Assembly (NCBI GenBank): GCA_022496185.1
Contig: WTXG01000465.1
Span: 1-21,094 of the forward strand
Length of the DNA: 21,094 nt
Reading direction: 5' to 3'
DNA from: Multifurca ochricompacta
Lineage: Eukaryota > Basidiomycota > Agaricomycetes > Russulales > Russulaceae
The notes under the pieces were generated by a model that searched no databases, had not been told where the DNA came from, and saw nothing but the letters and a program-made list of their open reading frames with translations. The translations under genes were made by a program, and so were the position numbers. Shown here piece by piece: positions 8,208 to 16,224 of the stretch. The stretch's first letter is position 1; the number at the start of each line of letters is the position of its first letter.

Positions 8208-9134
8208 TCAGGTACTCTTGTTCCATAGCTGGTAACCCTTAGAACCTGGCTCATACCCAACAAGCGTCATCTCGATTGATCTCGGATTGAGCTTTCTTTG
8301 CTTGTTCTCAGGCACATGAACATATGCCTTGCATCCAAAGACGCGGAAATAAGAGATGTCTGGAGTGTGACCAGCACTCCAGAGCTCATGAGGCGTGTGC
8401 CAACCTATAGTTCGGGTGGGAGTTCTGTTGTAAGTATGAACGGCAGTGTCCACTGCCAACTCCCAGAAGCCAAGGGACAGGCCAGTGCTGTGTAGCATAG
8501 AGCATGCCTTGTCCATGATGGTCCTGTTCCATCTCTCGGCTATGCCATTTTGTTGTGGCAATCCTGGCATCGTCAACTTATGCTCAATCCCCCATTCATC
8601 CAGTACAGCTCTAAGCGTGCCTGACATGTACTCCCCCCTGCGATCTGAGTGCAAGGCTAGCATTTTTTCCAATGATTGAGTCTCAGCCCAAGCTAGGAAT
8701 TTCTGAAATGCTGTTGCACACTGATCTTTGGATCTGAGGAAGTAGACCACACCATGTCTAGAGTAGTCATCGATAAATGTTGCAATGTAGAGTGCACCTT
8801 GAATAGACTGAACCTGCATCAGGCCGGCCAGATCGCTGTGAACAACCTGTAGCCACCAGTCTGATCGCTTGTGAGAGGACTTGAAGGGGAGTCGCGTGTG
8901 CTTCCCAAGCTCGCACCCAGGGCATGGTGACTGATGTTGATTGATCAGAGCATCTAATGATATCCCCTTGACGGATTCATGATACTGCTTGAGGGCATTG
9001 TATGACATATGCCCCATGCAGTGATGCCAGATGTTGATAGGTTGCGACGTTTGAGCGTGTGCATTGAGTCCAGCCATGGAGGCATCCAGCCAGTATAGGT
9101 TGTCCTCCAGGTAACCCTGCGCTACCATCTGGTC
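8208..9134 (-). CDS. Copia pol segment: pre-integrase zinc finger and integrase
   Basis: This lies in the same frame as gag and RT, between two TGA codons (9135-9137 and 8208-8210). It begins DQMVAQGYLEDNLYWLDA (GAG-pre-integrase region), then the HHCC zinc-binding motif (HHCMGHMSYNAL, CPGCELGKHTRLPF), then the integrase core with DDE residues in VHSDLAG, LHSDRRGEY and QQNGIAERWNRT. The segment ends FGCKAYVHVPENKQRKLNPR and YQLWNKST, as in other copia integrases just before RDV-FDE. Catalytic residues appear intact. Both bounding TGA codons stand where CGA (Arg) is plausible; YQLWNKST-R-AVVLSRD fits the family. Confidence 0.92.
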   Translation of the reverse strand, partial: DQMVAQGYLEDNLYWLDASMAGLNAHAQTSQPINIWHHCMGHMSYNALKQYHESVKGISLDALINQHQSPCPGCELGKHTRLPFKSSHKRSDWWLQVVHSDLAGLMQVQSIQGALYIATFIDDYSRHGVVYFLRSKDQCATAFQKFLAWAETQSLEKMLALHSDRRGEYMSGTLRAVLDEWGIEHKLTMPGLPQQNGIAERWNRTIMDKACSMLHSTGLSLGFWELAVDTAVHTYNRTPTRTIGWHTPHELWSAGHTPDISYFRVFGCKAYVHVPENKQRKLNPRSIEMTLVGYEPGSKGYQLWNKST

Positions 9135-9431
9135 TCAGACTGAGATCGTGAAAATCTTATCTGTGAAAGAGATCTGAGCCCCCTTCTGAGCAAGTGCACG
9201 CATAGAAATGAAACATGTTGTAACATCTGGTATGTGCAGCATGTTGCTTAAGGTGATCTCAGAACCTCTACTACCTGCAGTGGTCTTGAATACCACAGTC
9301 CCAACCCCAATTTGTTGCACATTCGAGTTATCTCCCAGGTGTACAATGCCAGCTGCCAGAGTATACTGAATAAAGTCAGACTGATTTGGGGTGATATGAT
9401 GCGTTGCACCGGAGTCCATCATCCAATGTGA
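9135..9431 (-). CDS. Copia pol segment: aspartic protease
   Basis: In frame with gag, after the first TGA (9432-9434). SHWMMDSGATHHIT holds the retropepsin active site D-S-G near 9406-9414, followed by a normal copia protease body (VHLGDNSNVQQIGVGTVVF, LSNMLHIPDV, ISMRALAQKGAQISF). The segment ends FTISV then TGA at 9135-9137. It matures the polyprotein in the virus-like particle. The upstream stop could act as a gag-pol readthrough point but is more simply a CGA-to-TGA change. Confidence 0.9.
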   Translation of the reverse strand, partial: SHWMMDSGATHHITPNQSDFIQYTLAAGIVHLGDNSNVQQIGVGTVVFKTTAGSRGSEITLSNMLHIPDVTTCFISMRALAQKGAQISFTDKIFTISV

Positions 9432-10277
9432 TCACACAGCCGAGTACAAGGAAATGCAGAGATCGTCATTGTCATCGCCTATCTCTACAATAGACGCTGT
9501 CTGAACTGCTAAGTGTGCATTAACGGCCTTGTTACTGGCCTGCGCGGTCTCTGATCCCTTCTTCTCCTCCAGATCCTTTTTCTTCTTCCAGCACTCTACT
9601 GCCTTGTGCCCTTTCTTCTGACAATAGAAACATTTGGTATTCTTCTTGTCATGTTTATGTTTAATGGGTGCGGCTTTGTTGAGTGAGGTGGAACCACCAG
9701 ATCGACGACCTTCCTCATTCAGAATCCGCTCTTGGATAGTCTGAGGGGTAAGATCCTTTGGCGATCCGGATGCTAAAATGGTGGATGCGATGGTGGAGTA
9801 CGATTTGGGTAGTGCTTTGATCAGGATGAAACTGAACTGGAGATCTGAAATCTCCATCTCGTTGTTTTTCAGTGTGACGTGGGCATCATTGAGTTTCTGC
9901 AATTGTGGGAGCATGGGGGAGGACTCATCCAGTGCGGTGCCGGTGAGGGCAGACCAAGTATTGAATGCAGACATAGATCCGACTCCCACATAGATGTGTT
10001 TGAGCTCGTCCCATTTTGCTTTACATGTGACAAACTTAGTATTGTCTGCCACGGCTGTCCAGACATCCTTCTGAGCATAGAGCTCAAGGATTGCTAAGAG
10101 AACGCCTTCAGTAGCCTCCCAGTCAGCAGGAGGGCTAGCAGGCTTGTCTTCAAGCAGGTGGTTCTGGACGCCATTCAAACGGAACAGAGCCATCATTCGC
10201 GCTGACCAGACTGGCCAGTTTGATCCATCTAGGATCTCGATTGCAGCAGAGGGTGGGAAAGTAAATGCAGGTGCCAT
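9432..10277 (-). CDS. Copia gag (capsid-nucleocapsid) polyprotein, 281 aa
   Basis: It starts at ATG 10277 (CCATG context) with MAPAFTFPPSAAIEILDGSN, matching the gag polypeptide of copia-type elements (DGSNWPVWSARM). The middle is the alpha-helical capsid region (UBN2/DUF4219 type: TAVADNTKFVTCKAKWDELK, MLPQLQKLNDAHVTLKNNEM). A CCHC zinc knuckle (CFYCQKKGHKAVEC, about 9590-9630) in a Lys-rich context would bind element RNA. The product assembles virus-like particles. It ends LYSAV-TGA, six residues before the protease active site. The 364-bp leader (10278-10641) upstream would hold packaging signals. Confidence 0.92.
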   Translation of the reverse strand: MAPAFTFPPSAAIEILDGSNWPVWSARMMALFRLNGVQNHLLEDKPASPPADWEATEGVLLAILELYAQKDVWTAVADNTKFVTCKAKWDELKHIYVGVGSMSAFNTWSALTGTALDESSPMLPQLQKLNDAHVTLKNNEMEISDLQFSFILIKALPKSYSTIASTILASGSPKDLTPQTIQERILNEEGRRSGGSTSLNKAAPIKHKHDKKNTKCFYCQKKGHKAVECWKKKKDLEEKKGSETAQASNKAVNAHLAVQTASIVEIGDDNDDLCISLYSAV

Positions 10278-10629
10278 GGTGCGTGTAAGCGACGATTTCC
10301 AATCTGGGTAGAGGAGCTGTCAGACCCAGATCATGAAGACCGATCAAGTCCCGATGTATCCAACTGTACGCTCTGAACCACAAAGGGTCCAGTCCTGATT
10401 AGGGATTGCTCACATGTGCTTCAGCGTCGCCACGCTCCATCGCACAGCTCGCATGAAGCCCAGTGAGGGGCCCAGTCTACACCAATCCACTGGTTCCAGG
10501 GACCAGGGAATAGGACTACAAAAGAACAGAGGCTTGCCTTATCAGGAGATGCAAAAATGCGTGAATTACTGAGTAAGGAGGCTTGTGTATGAAATTCAAT
10601 CTTCTTCTGGATTAATTCAGTTATGGCCA
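10278..10629 (-). other. Copia 5' untranslated leader
   Basis: The roughly 350 bp between the primer-binding site and the gag ATG have no credible gene; open frames here do not match any element protein. By position this is the transcribed leader that usually carries dimerisation and packaging signals, but none can be recognised by eye. Confidence 0.6.
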
Positions 10630-10641
10630 GGGCCCATAACC
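10630..10641 (-). other. Copia primer-binding site, half-tRNA initiator-Met type
   Basis: Directly after the 5' LTR the minus strand reads GGTTATGGGCCC, the complement of GGGCCCATAACC. That sequence matches the anticodon arm of eukaryotic initiator tRNA-Met, which copia elements use as a cleaved half-tRNA primer. The match is 12 nt with no gap to the LTR. Confidence 0.75.
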
Positions 10642-11045
10642 TAAAGAATGCAGCCTGAGGTTAGATAATCCAAACTACCTAGAATGGTAGTTATAATTCA
10701 GTTGTGATGGTCAGAACTATATATTAATTAGTCTTTACCTAAAATGGTAGTTATAACTAGTGCACGTTAGCTACATAGGTAAAGATAAGATAACAGAATA
10801 CTCACTTCAGTTGTGATGGTCAGAACTGAAGTGAACCGTACAGTGAGAGTGTCCTTAAATACTGTAAATGAGTGTGCTTATAGTAACCAAGACAATAAAG
10901 GATTGTGTCTAATCAAGTAAGGTATCAAAGTATTCACAGGAAGGTGAAACACAGTCCATGTGCTACTGCACAACACACAACTCGCTTGTTAGTACCACAC
11001 ACTTAGCGATTGATCCGACCTGGCCATATTGATCCATTTCTGACA
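10642..11045 (-). repeat. Copia 5' LTR
   Basis: This 404-bp LTR is followed outward by GCCTT, the target duplication. Alignment to 5788-6191 is gap-free with six differences (10838, 10958, 10959, 10960, 11017, 11041), each explained by C-to-T or G-to-A change at an ancestral CG. It would hold the promoter for minus-strand transcription; no clear TATA box stands out. Confidence 0.93.
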
Positions 11046-11177
11046 GCCTTTCCTTGATCTCCTTCTTGGATGCATATATTGTTATATCCCCAACAGATGT
11101 CCATTTTTGAAAATAATGTCTTATCCTGCATTGTATTGATAAGTTCCAGTATGAGAGGGAGGGGGTAGGCATTTTGG
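11046..11177 (-). pseudogene. Gypsy RT fingers/palm fragment
   Basis: The minus strand reads QNAYPLPLILELINTMQD, KTLFSKMDICWGYNNICIQ and GDQGKA, the RT block with the first catalytic Asp (KMD, normally KLD). It joins AFKTNQG at 5787 across the copia insertion. Upstream it stops at the solo LTR at 11178, and the preceding RT blocks (the region around DYRxLN and SPYASPFFF-like motifs) are absent from the window. Confidence 0.88.
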
Positions 11178-11669
11178 TGTTGACACAAGACGTGTCTGGA
11201 GATGCTTCAGGCATCTAAGGTTAGCTTTAGCTGTAGATTAGATTAGATTAGATCTCGGAGTATCGGACTTTTATGATATCTTTATTACCTTACTCAGCTG
11301 ATTAGTGATGTCCTTAGTAATGCGCAGTAAGCACGTGATATCTCTTTGGCCAATGGCCCTTATCCCTCATTGTTTATTGTCCAGCACTTGTGGACTTATT
11401 CCCAGTGTGCACAGACCATTTCCCCTGGCCCCCATGGGTATATAAGGGTGTCTGTTTCGTCTCTTTCACTTCAGAGTTTCTTCAACCTCTGAAGTGTAAG
11501 TTCTACTATACTTTCTCCTTTACCTTTGACTAACGTCTCTTGTAGATACTTGTCTTTAGGTCAGTAGTATAGTTGTATAAGAGTTTCTTCAACCTCTGAA
11601 GTATACTTGTCTTTAGCCTAACACACTACTAACCACAGTCAGTATAACCAGCAGCATGATTGTTTGACA
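11178..11669 (+). mobile_element. Solo LTR, 492 bp, same family as 20072-20584; no TSD
   Basis: It begins TGTTGACACAAGACG and ends TGTTTGACA, aligning along its length with the LTR at 20072-20584 (shared GATGCTTCAGGCATC, CTTATTCCCAGTG, TATATAAGGGTGTCTGTTTC, CAGTCAGTAT). A TATA box TATATAAG lies at 11439-11446 on the plus strand. Just downstream, CTTCAG...CTGAAG forms an imperfect hairpin that recurs as a tandem repeat at about 11581-11602. Flanks are TTTGG (left) and ATACC (right), so there is no duplication, and gypsy coding sequence is missing between the flanks. Confidence 0.8.
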
Positions 11670-11862
11670 ATACCTGGTTGTCAGTTTCCAAGTCATCCCA
11701 TGTAACCTTGTCTCCCATGACAATAGCATGGATAGCAGGATGTCATACAGCATAATCATACCCTAACAAGGTGATGATGACAGGGTAGAATTCTTTATCC
11801 ATGGTTGCATCCCCCCAGTTTATCTTTGGTTTGAAGGCAGCAAGCCAAGGATATCCCAGAAT
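11670..11862 (-). pseudogene. Gypsy protease C-terminal/linker fragment
   Basis: The minus strand from 11862 reads LILGYPWLAAFKPKINW, the conserved end of the gypsy retropepsin (LGxxWL), followed by a linker with one stop (YDYAV-stop-HPAI). CCCAGAAT at 11855-11862 is the target duplication of the hAT copy at 11863-13285. The other half of the protease, with the DSGA active site, is at 13286-13640. Confidence 0.85.
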
Positions 11863-13285
11863 TAGTGATTGTCAAGGGTTTTCATACCTGTGTGGGTAAG
11901 CGCCACGGGTTTTGCTGGGTATGGGTACAGGTATACAGCTCCCAACCCATGGAAACCCATACCCATGCAGCAGGTTTGGCAGGTATAGGCACCAATTATG
12001 CATTGACAAGATCAGTAGAAATTCTAAGATAAAACACATCTGCAGCCACAAAAATAAAAGATCTCATCTGATGTATGCTATATGGTATCTTTAAATATGT
12101 TCTAGTGTTATCCTATGAAATATCAAAGCAGATTAACAGTGCAATGTAAAATAAAAGTGTTATCAGTGATCCACTTCTTGAAAATCATGATGCACCTGTT
12201 TTATCAACGTGTGACCAATTCTGCCAGTCTGGCACTATCTAAAATACTCTCTAGACTACTTTAGACTATAATATAATCTAATTATCAAATTAGTTTACTG
12301 AAAAAGGCCCATGTGTATCTACAAGCTGCATGGGGCAGCGACTACATTGCATCACATGGTGGTCTGACCTCCTTCCTATTAAGGAAGGTTGACTTAAACG
12401 CACAAGGACAGTCGCACTTGTATGAAATGAAAGCAGAATAATAAAATAATAATGTAAATAAAGGATCCTTTTAATCTTCTGAACATAAACCAACAATATT
12501 TGAGGGATCTTGAGTAGTCATAAATGAACATGTTGTGTCCAAGTGCTTATCTCCTTGACCGGGATGGCCCAGGCCACTTATCCGAAATGTGCAGAAATGC
12601 AAAGAACAGTCACACTTGTATAAAATTGAAAGCAGAATAATAAAATAAAAATGGAATAATAAATTATCTTAATCTTATGAACATAAAATAGGAATTTTGA
12701 GGGATCTTGAGTAGCCATAAATGAATGCGTTGTGTCCAAGTGCATATCTCCTTGACCAGGATGTCCTGGGCCAGATGTCTGAAATGCGCAATGCAAGTAA
12801 AGAACTTGCACGCATTTCATTTTATGGGTAACCCAGGTATCAAAACAATTACCCAGGGGTTACCCCTGCAAATTGCTATGTGTTCATCAAATTATTTTGC
12901 ATTCTGTGTGGTTATCTGACAGGCTTTTCATCAATGTTCTATAACATCCTATCTAATCATCTCTGTATACTGTATTTTAGTTGTGCTTGTATAAAATTGA
13001 AAGCAGAATAATAAAATAAAAATGGAATAATGAATTATCTTAATCTTCTGAACATAAAATAAGAGTCATTGAGGGATCTTAAGCAGCCACAAATGAACAC
13101 GTTGTGTATCTTCTTGGTCCGGGAAGTCCCGGGCCAGGTATCCAAAATGCGCGATGCAAGTAAAGAACTTGCACGCATTTTCACAGGTGACCTGCAGGTA
13201 ACCTGCAGGTTACCTGTACCCATAGTGACAGGTACAGGTACAGGTACCAATGAGGATACCCCAGGGTTACCCCTGCCAATCACTA
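11863..13285. mobile_element. hAT-like non-autonomous element, copy B (1423 bp)
   Basis: It starts TAGTGATTGTCAAGGG and ends CCCCTGCCAATCACTA, with terminal repeats TAGTGATTG-CA(A/G)GGG. An exact 8-bp duplication CCCAGAAT lies at 11855-11862 and 13286-13293. Removing the element restores gypsy protease LILG-YPWL. It shares blocks in order with copies A and C but has one copy of the 230-bp unit and three of the 180-bp unit (from about 12420, 12625 and 12995). No transposase is seen. Subterminal GGGTAT/GGTACAGG motifs are present at both ends. Confidence 0.87.
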
Positions 13286-13640
13286 CCCAGAATGAGGTCT
13301 TCAGTACTGAGGTTGGTAATGAGGAAGCAGATTGTCTTAGTCCTTTCACCAACTTGTATGCTTAGGTTGGTATAGTGTGTAATTCTTCCAGCCTTGTTGG
13401 CTGTCCCATCTATGTTCCAAATGTTCTTTTCCTGGGGAAGCGTGAGTGTCCCTAATCTCAGGGTTTTTACAAGTCACTGGCTAATAAAGTTGTCAGTGGC
13501 CCCAGAGTCCACCAACACATCTTGGTCAGCTGTTTTTTGTGTGGTTTCAAAATGAACTGGTATTCTTAATGATTTGAACCAACTAGTGTACATAGAGGTT
13601 ACATGTAGTGCTCTTGCCCAGGCCAATGGGGTCAAGCCAG
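13286..13640 (-). pseudogene. Gypsy protease N-terminal fragment (active site)
   Basis: The reading runs from GFLTGLTPLAWARALHVTS near 13640 through ADQDVLVDSGATDNFISQ (DSGAT near 13495-13509), a TGA, then LVKTLRLGTL and TEDLILG at the hAT boundary. DSGATDNFI is the retropepsin active-site motif of fungal gypsy elements. This frame is -1 relative to the gag frame that ends at TAA 13641-13643. Confidence 0.85.
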
Positions 13641-15147
13641 TTAAAAATCCTTCTTTGCAAATGCCTTCTCAACTAGAATGGCATGCACCTCCTTGCTTTC
13701 TTTCATTATATTTGCCCATATGTCCTGGGCCTTCTCTTCCTTGGTATGCTTGTCAACTGTGGGTGGATTGTTGGAAGCCAGGGTGGGAGTGGTGGTGGCT
13801 TCCACTACTTGGGCTCCTTTCTTAGGGCAGTCTTGGGACATGTGCCCTTGTGCTTTGCAGTGGAAGCACCTCCCTTCTTTCATGAGGGTCTGGCACTCAT
13901 CCTCTGTGAGTGTTGCCCTAGCATGGGCTCTATTGGCTGAGGTATCCATGGTGTTTGGATCCCTCTGTGTGGTATGTGTTGGCTTTGCCCAAAGGCCACC
14001 TTCCATTGCTCTCTGGTTTTCCCTTCTTGGTATCAACCCAAATCTCATTTGGAAGTTGAGATAATCTTGTTGCTGTCAATGTGCAGCATCCACCCAGGCA
14101 TCCCAAGTGTGTGGGTGGCAAAACTGAATTATATTTTTCACTAGGGGTTGGGGAGGCCTTGTGAAAAGAGGTCCAAAGTGGCCTCCTCATCAGTATCATA
14201 CCCAGCCCTGTTGGCCAGGCTGCAGAACTTGGCAACATATACATCCAAATCCCCCTTTCCATTTTCAGCAATTTTAATTCTCTAGTGGCCTTCTGTTTGG
14301 CCTGTCCATCTGTGAATGCATCTTTAAACCTCTGGGCCACAGTTTCCCAGAGGATGGGGCTTGTAGTATGCTGTCCTGCTCCTACTTGGTTGTTCAGCCA
14401 CTCCAGCTGCTCCATTGTCCAGTCATCCACAGCCTCTCCCCTGATAAGTGACAGGAAAAGGTTTGCTCATTGGAAGGGGTTGACAATCTGGGGGATGTCA
14501 TGATTGAAATTTTGGAAGGTTGTGAATTCCAAGATGAATTTCTTGCTCTGGGAGCAATCCCCTGTGAATGTCTGGGGTAGTACTCCTGAGAGTTGTCTGG
14601 ACAGAGGTGGGATGTTTGGGGCAGCTATGGCAGCTGGGGGTGGAGGCAGAGGATTGGGAGTGGGGTCTGGGAGTTGTGCAGTGATGGTTGACATGGTGGT
14701 GGGAAGGACAGTGTCAGTGGATTGTGTGGAAATCTGGGGAGTCACTAATGCAGGAGCTCTGATCATAGCAGACTCTGGTGCAACCTGGGCAGATATAGCC
14801 AATGCAGGTGCATTTTCACTTGTTTCTTTGATGTATTCTTCAGTCTCTGAGTCAGTGACAATGGCTGGGGGATTCTCTCCACAGTCCTAATCCAAATTCA
14901 GGTGGGGCAGGTCCTGTAGTGACCCAAGAGTGTCAGCTATCTGAGTATCAGATACAATACCAAACTCTCTTTTTGTTGTTGACTCTACTGGTTGGTATCT
15001 TCCATCATAATAGATGTAGTATCCAAACTCAGATTTGAAATCTTTCCAGATGGCAGAGCCAAGTGTCTGTTGTGAAAGATTATGTTCTTCTCTGCATTCG
15101 ATGAGTTCTTCTCAGAACAAGGTCTGACTGTGGCTGGCAGAAGCCAT
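13641..15147 (-). pseudogene. Gypsy gag (capsid and zinc knuckle), broken
   Basis: The likely start is ATG at 15147 (MASASHSQTLF). Reading continues through a Pro-rich region (TPNPLPPPPAAIAAPNIPPL), the capsid core (SQSKKFILEFTTFQNFNHDI, LFLSLIRGEAVDDW, ETVAQRFKDAFTD), then GDLDVYVAKFCSLANRAGY and a CCHC knuckle CFHCKAQGHMSQDC near 13825-13865. Breaks: TGA after QTLF, TAG after LNLD, TGA after NPFQ, and a frameshift in the G-rich run near 14255 between LKLLKM and GDLDVY. The frame ends KKDF-TAA at 13641. Gag forms the particle shell and binds RNA; this copy cannot encode it intact. Confidence 0.85.
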
Positions 15148-15299
15148 GATGAGAGACTTGACTTGATGTTACATCTGGTGTGAGACATCCTGCATGACTT
15201 GTGCAACAGTCGGATCAAGGGGTTCAGATAAGAAGTCAATATGACCTCTTGGAGTTTATGGGGACAAGTCAAAGTCAAAGGGGCTGTTCCCTAAGACAA
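15148..15299 (-). other. Gypsy leader between 5' LTR and gag
   Basis: The sequence between the inner LTR boundary (15300) and the gag ATG. Directly after the LTR the minus strand reads TTGTCTTAGGGAACAGCCCC, which I cannot match to a familiar tRNA 3' end, so the priming mode is unknown. Nothing else is seen. Confidence 0.5.
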
Positions 15300-15750
15300 T
15301 GTTAAGCAGAAAGTACTGGAAGTACTGGAAACAGCTGAGTTGAGGTTCAAAGGGACTGTCCAGAAGACAAACACCAATGTATTCAATAAGTCAAGTCTGA
15401 GGTCTACAAGGTAGATACTGTGGACTTATATATGTAAGGGAAAGGTGATTATCTAAGTGAGAAACATGGGGAGAGTGGGGCCCAAATACCCAAAAGCAGA
15501 GGGCATAGCATCCAGCTTCTGATAGGGAACTAAGTAAGTGTCTGTTGTGTAAGATAAGAAGATAAGAAGATAAGAAAGCAATCACAGGCAAACAAAGGTA
15601 CATCAGCACAAAGTGAGTCATGGGATGAGTCACATGGGGGAATGTAGGATGGAGATGTAATTAAGAAGAATAAAGAAGACAGAACAGAAGGGTCTGTGTC
15701 ATGTAAATCAAAGAAAATAGGGTGGCTGGGTAGATGCAAATGTTGTAACA
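15300..15750 (-). repeat. Gypsy 5' LTR, 451 bp
   Basis: On the minus strand it starts TGTTACAACATTTG (15750) and ends TCTGCTTAACA (15300), with TGTTA/TAACA inverted ends. A TATA box TATATAAG lies at 15425-15432, about 320 bp from the LTR start, suitable for minus-strand transcription into gag. It contains a short microsatellite (AAGATAAG repeated three times, about 15551-15575). Outer flank AAGAT (15751-15755) would be the target duplication; the other end is outside the window. The boundaries are inferred from termini only, since the partner LTR is not visible. Confidence 0.65.
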
Positions 15751-15908
15751 AAGATGTGCTGCTCATAAGAATGCACCCAGATGCACAACAGTCTGAATGG
15801 CCACAAATTTATTAAGACAGGCCAGTAGCTACTGCATTGGTGGGACTGGACAGCCAGGCTTGATTAGTATAGAACAGGTATGGCACAGCCTACACTAGAT
15901 ACTACATT
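15751..15908. other. Unassigned flank between gypsy LTR and next solo LTR
   Basis: These 158 bp hold no credible ORF, repeat ends or RNA motif that I can recognise. This may be original target DNA or an older unrecognised repeat. ACATT at 15904-15908 is the target duplication of the adjacent solo LTR. Confidence 0.5.
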
Positions 15909-16224
15909 TGTGATGGTTTCAATTGCTGGTATTGGAGTCATGTGCATCATGTTGTTTTTGTTCTCTTTTCTCTAAATATTTGCTATACTGTGCAGATACA
16001 CACATGACTTGCTTATGAAGGACTTATTACTTACATTCTGACTGATTTGCTTACTGATCTCACTCAGTTGCTTATTGATCAACATCCAGAGGGTGCAACC
16101 CCTCTCCCTTCTTTATCCTTCTGGGGTATTCTACTGTACAACCATTAGATTACCTAGTGAACACTCTAGTAACTACCAGAACCAATCCTCATAAGTACTG
16201 AACATGTATATAAGGCCTAGTAGT

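Larger units (their letters stand above)
5788..11045 (-). mobile_element. Ty1/copia retrotransposon, nearly complete (5258 bp; TSD GCCTT)
   Basis: Two 404-bp LTRs (5788-6191, 10642-11045) differ at six sites and flank one continuous gag-pol frame in copia order: gag, protease, integrase, RT, RNase H. GCCTT at 5783-5787 and 11046-11050 is an exact 5-bp target duplication inside the gypsy RT gene; removing the element restores gypsy GDQGKAFKTNQG. A primer-binding site (10630-10641) and polypurine tract (6192-6199) are in place. The coding frame (10277 to 6219) has no frameshift, only three TGA stops. It looks the youngest large element here, with many CG dinucleotides still present, unlike its surroundings. 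Confidence 0.95.
1..15750 (-). mobile_element. Ty3/gypsy retrotransposon backbone, multiply interrupted and decayed, left end outside window
   Basis: Pieces of one Ty3/gypsy element run in one order on the minus strand: LTR (15300-15750), gag (13641-15147), protease (13286-13640 and 11670-11862), RT (11046-11177 and 5272-5787), RNase H (4893-5271), tether and zinc finger (1165-1508) and integrase core (1-562). Later insertions separate the pieces, and the protein frame resumes on the far side of most of them, so these are fragments of one copy. About 0.3 kb between protease and RT is missing at 11669/11177. There are many in-frame stops, mostly TGA, and at least one gag frameshift, so the copy is dead. 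The 3' LTR would lie left of position 1. Confidence 0.9.

Noticed and set aside
6238..8228. Plus-strand open frames across the copia RT
   Set aside because: Shadows of the strongly supported minus-strand pol frame with YVDD and RNase H motifs.
8208..9434. TGA reassigned as an amino acid in this genome
   Set aside because: Three TGA codons in one element plus TAA/TAG breaks in the older gypsy are better explained by CpG decay; no independent evidence of a variant code.
13678..14064. Plus-strand open frame with hydrophobic, membrane-like translation
   Set aside because: It is antisense to the gypsy gag and zinc knuckle, which explains its composition.
15551..15577. CRISPR-like short repeats
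   Set aside because: It is an AAGATAAG microsatellite within an LTR; there are no spacers and the source is eukaryotic.
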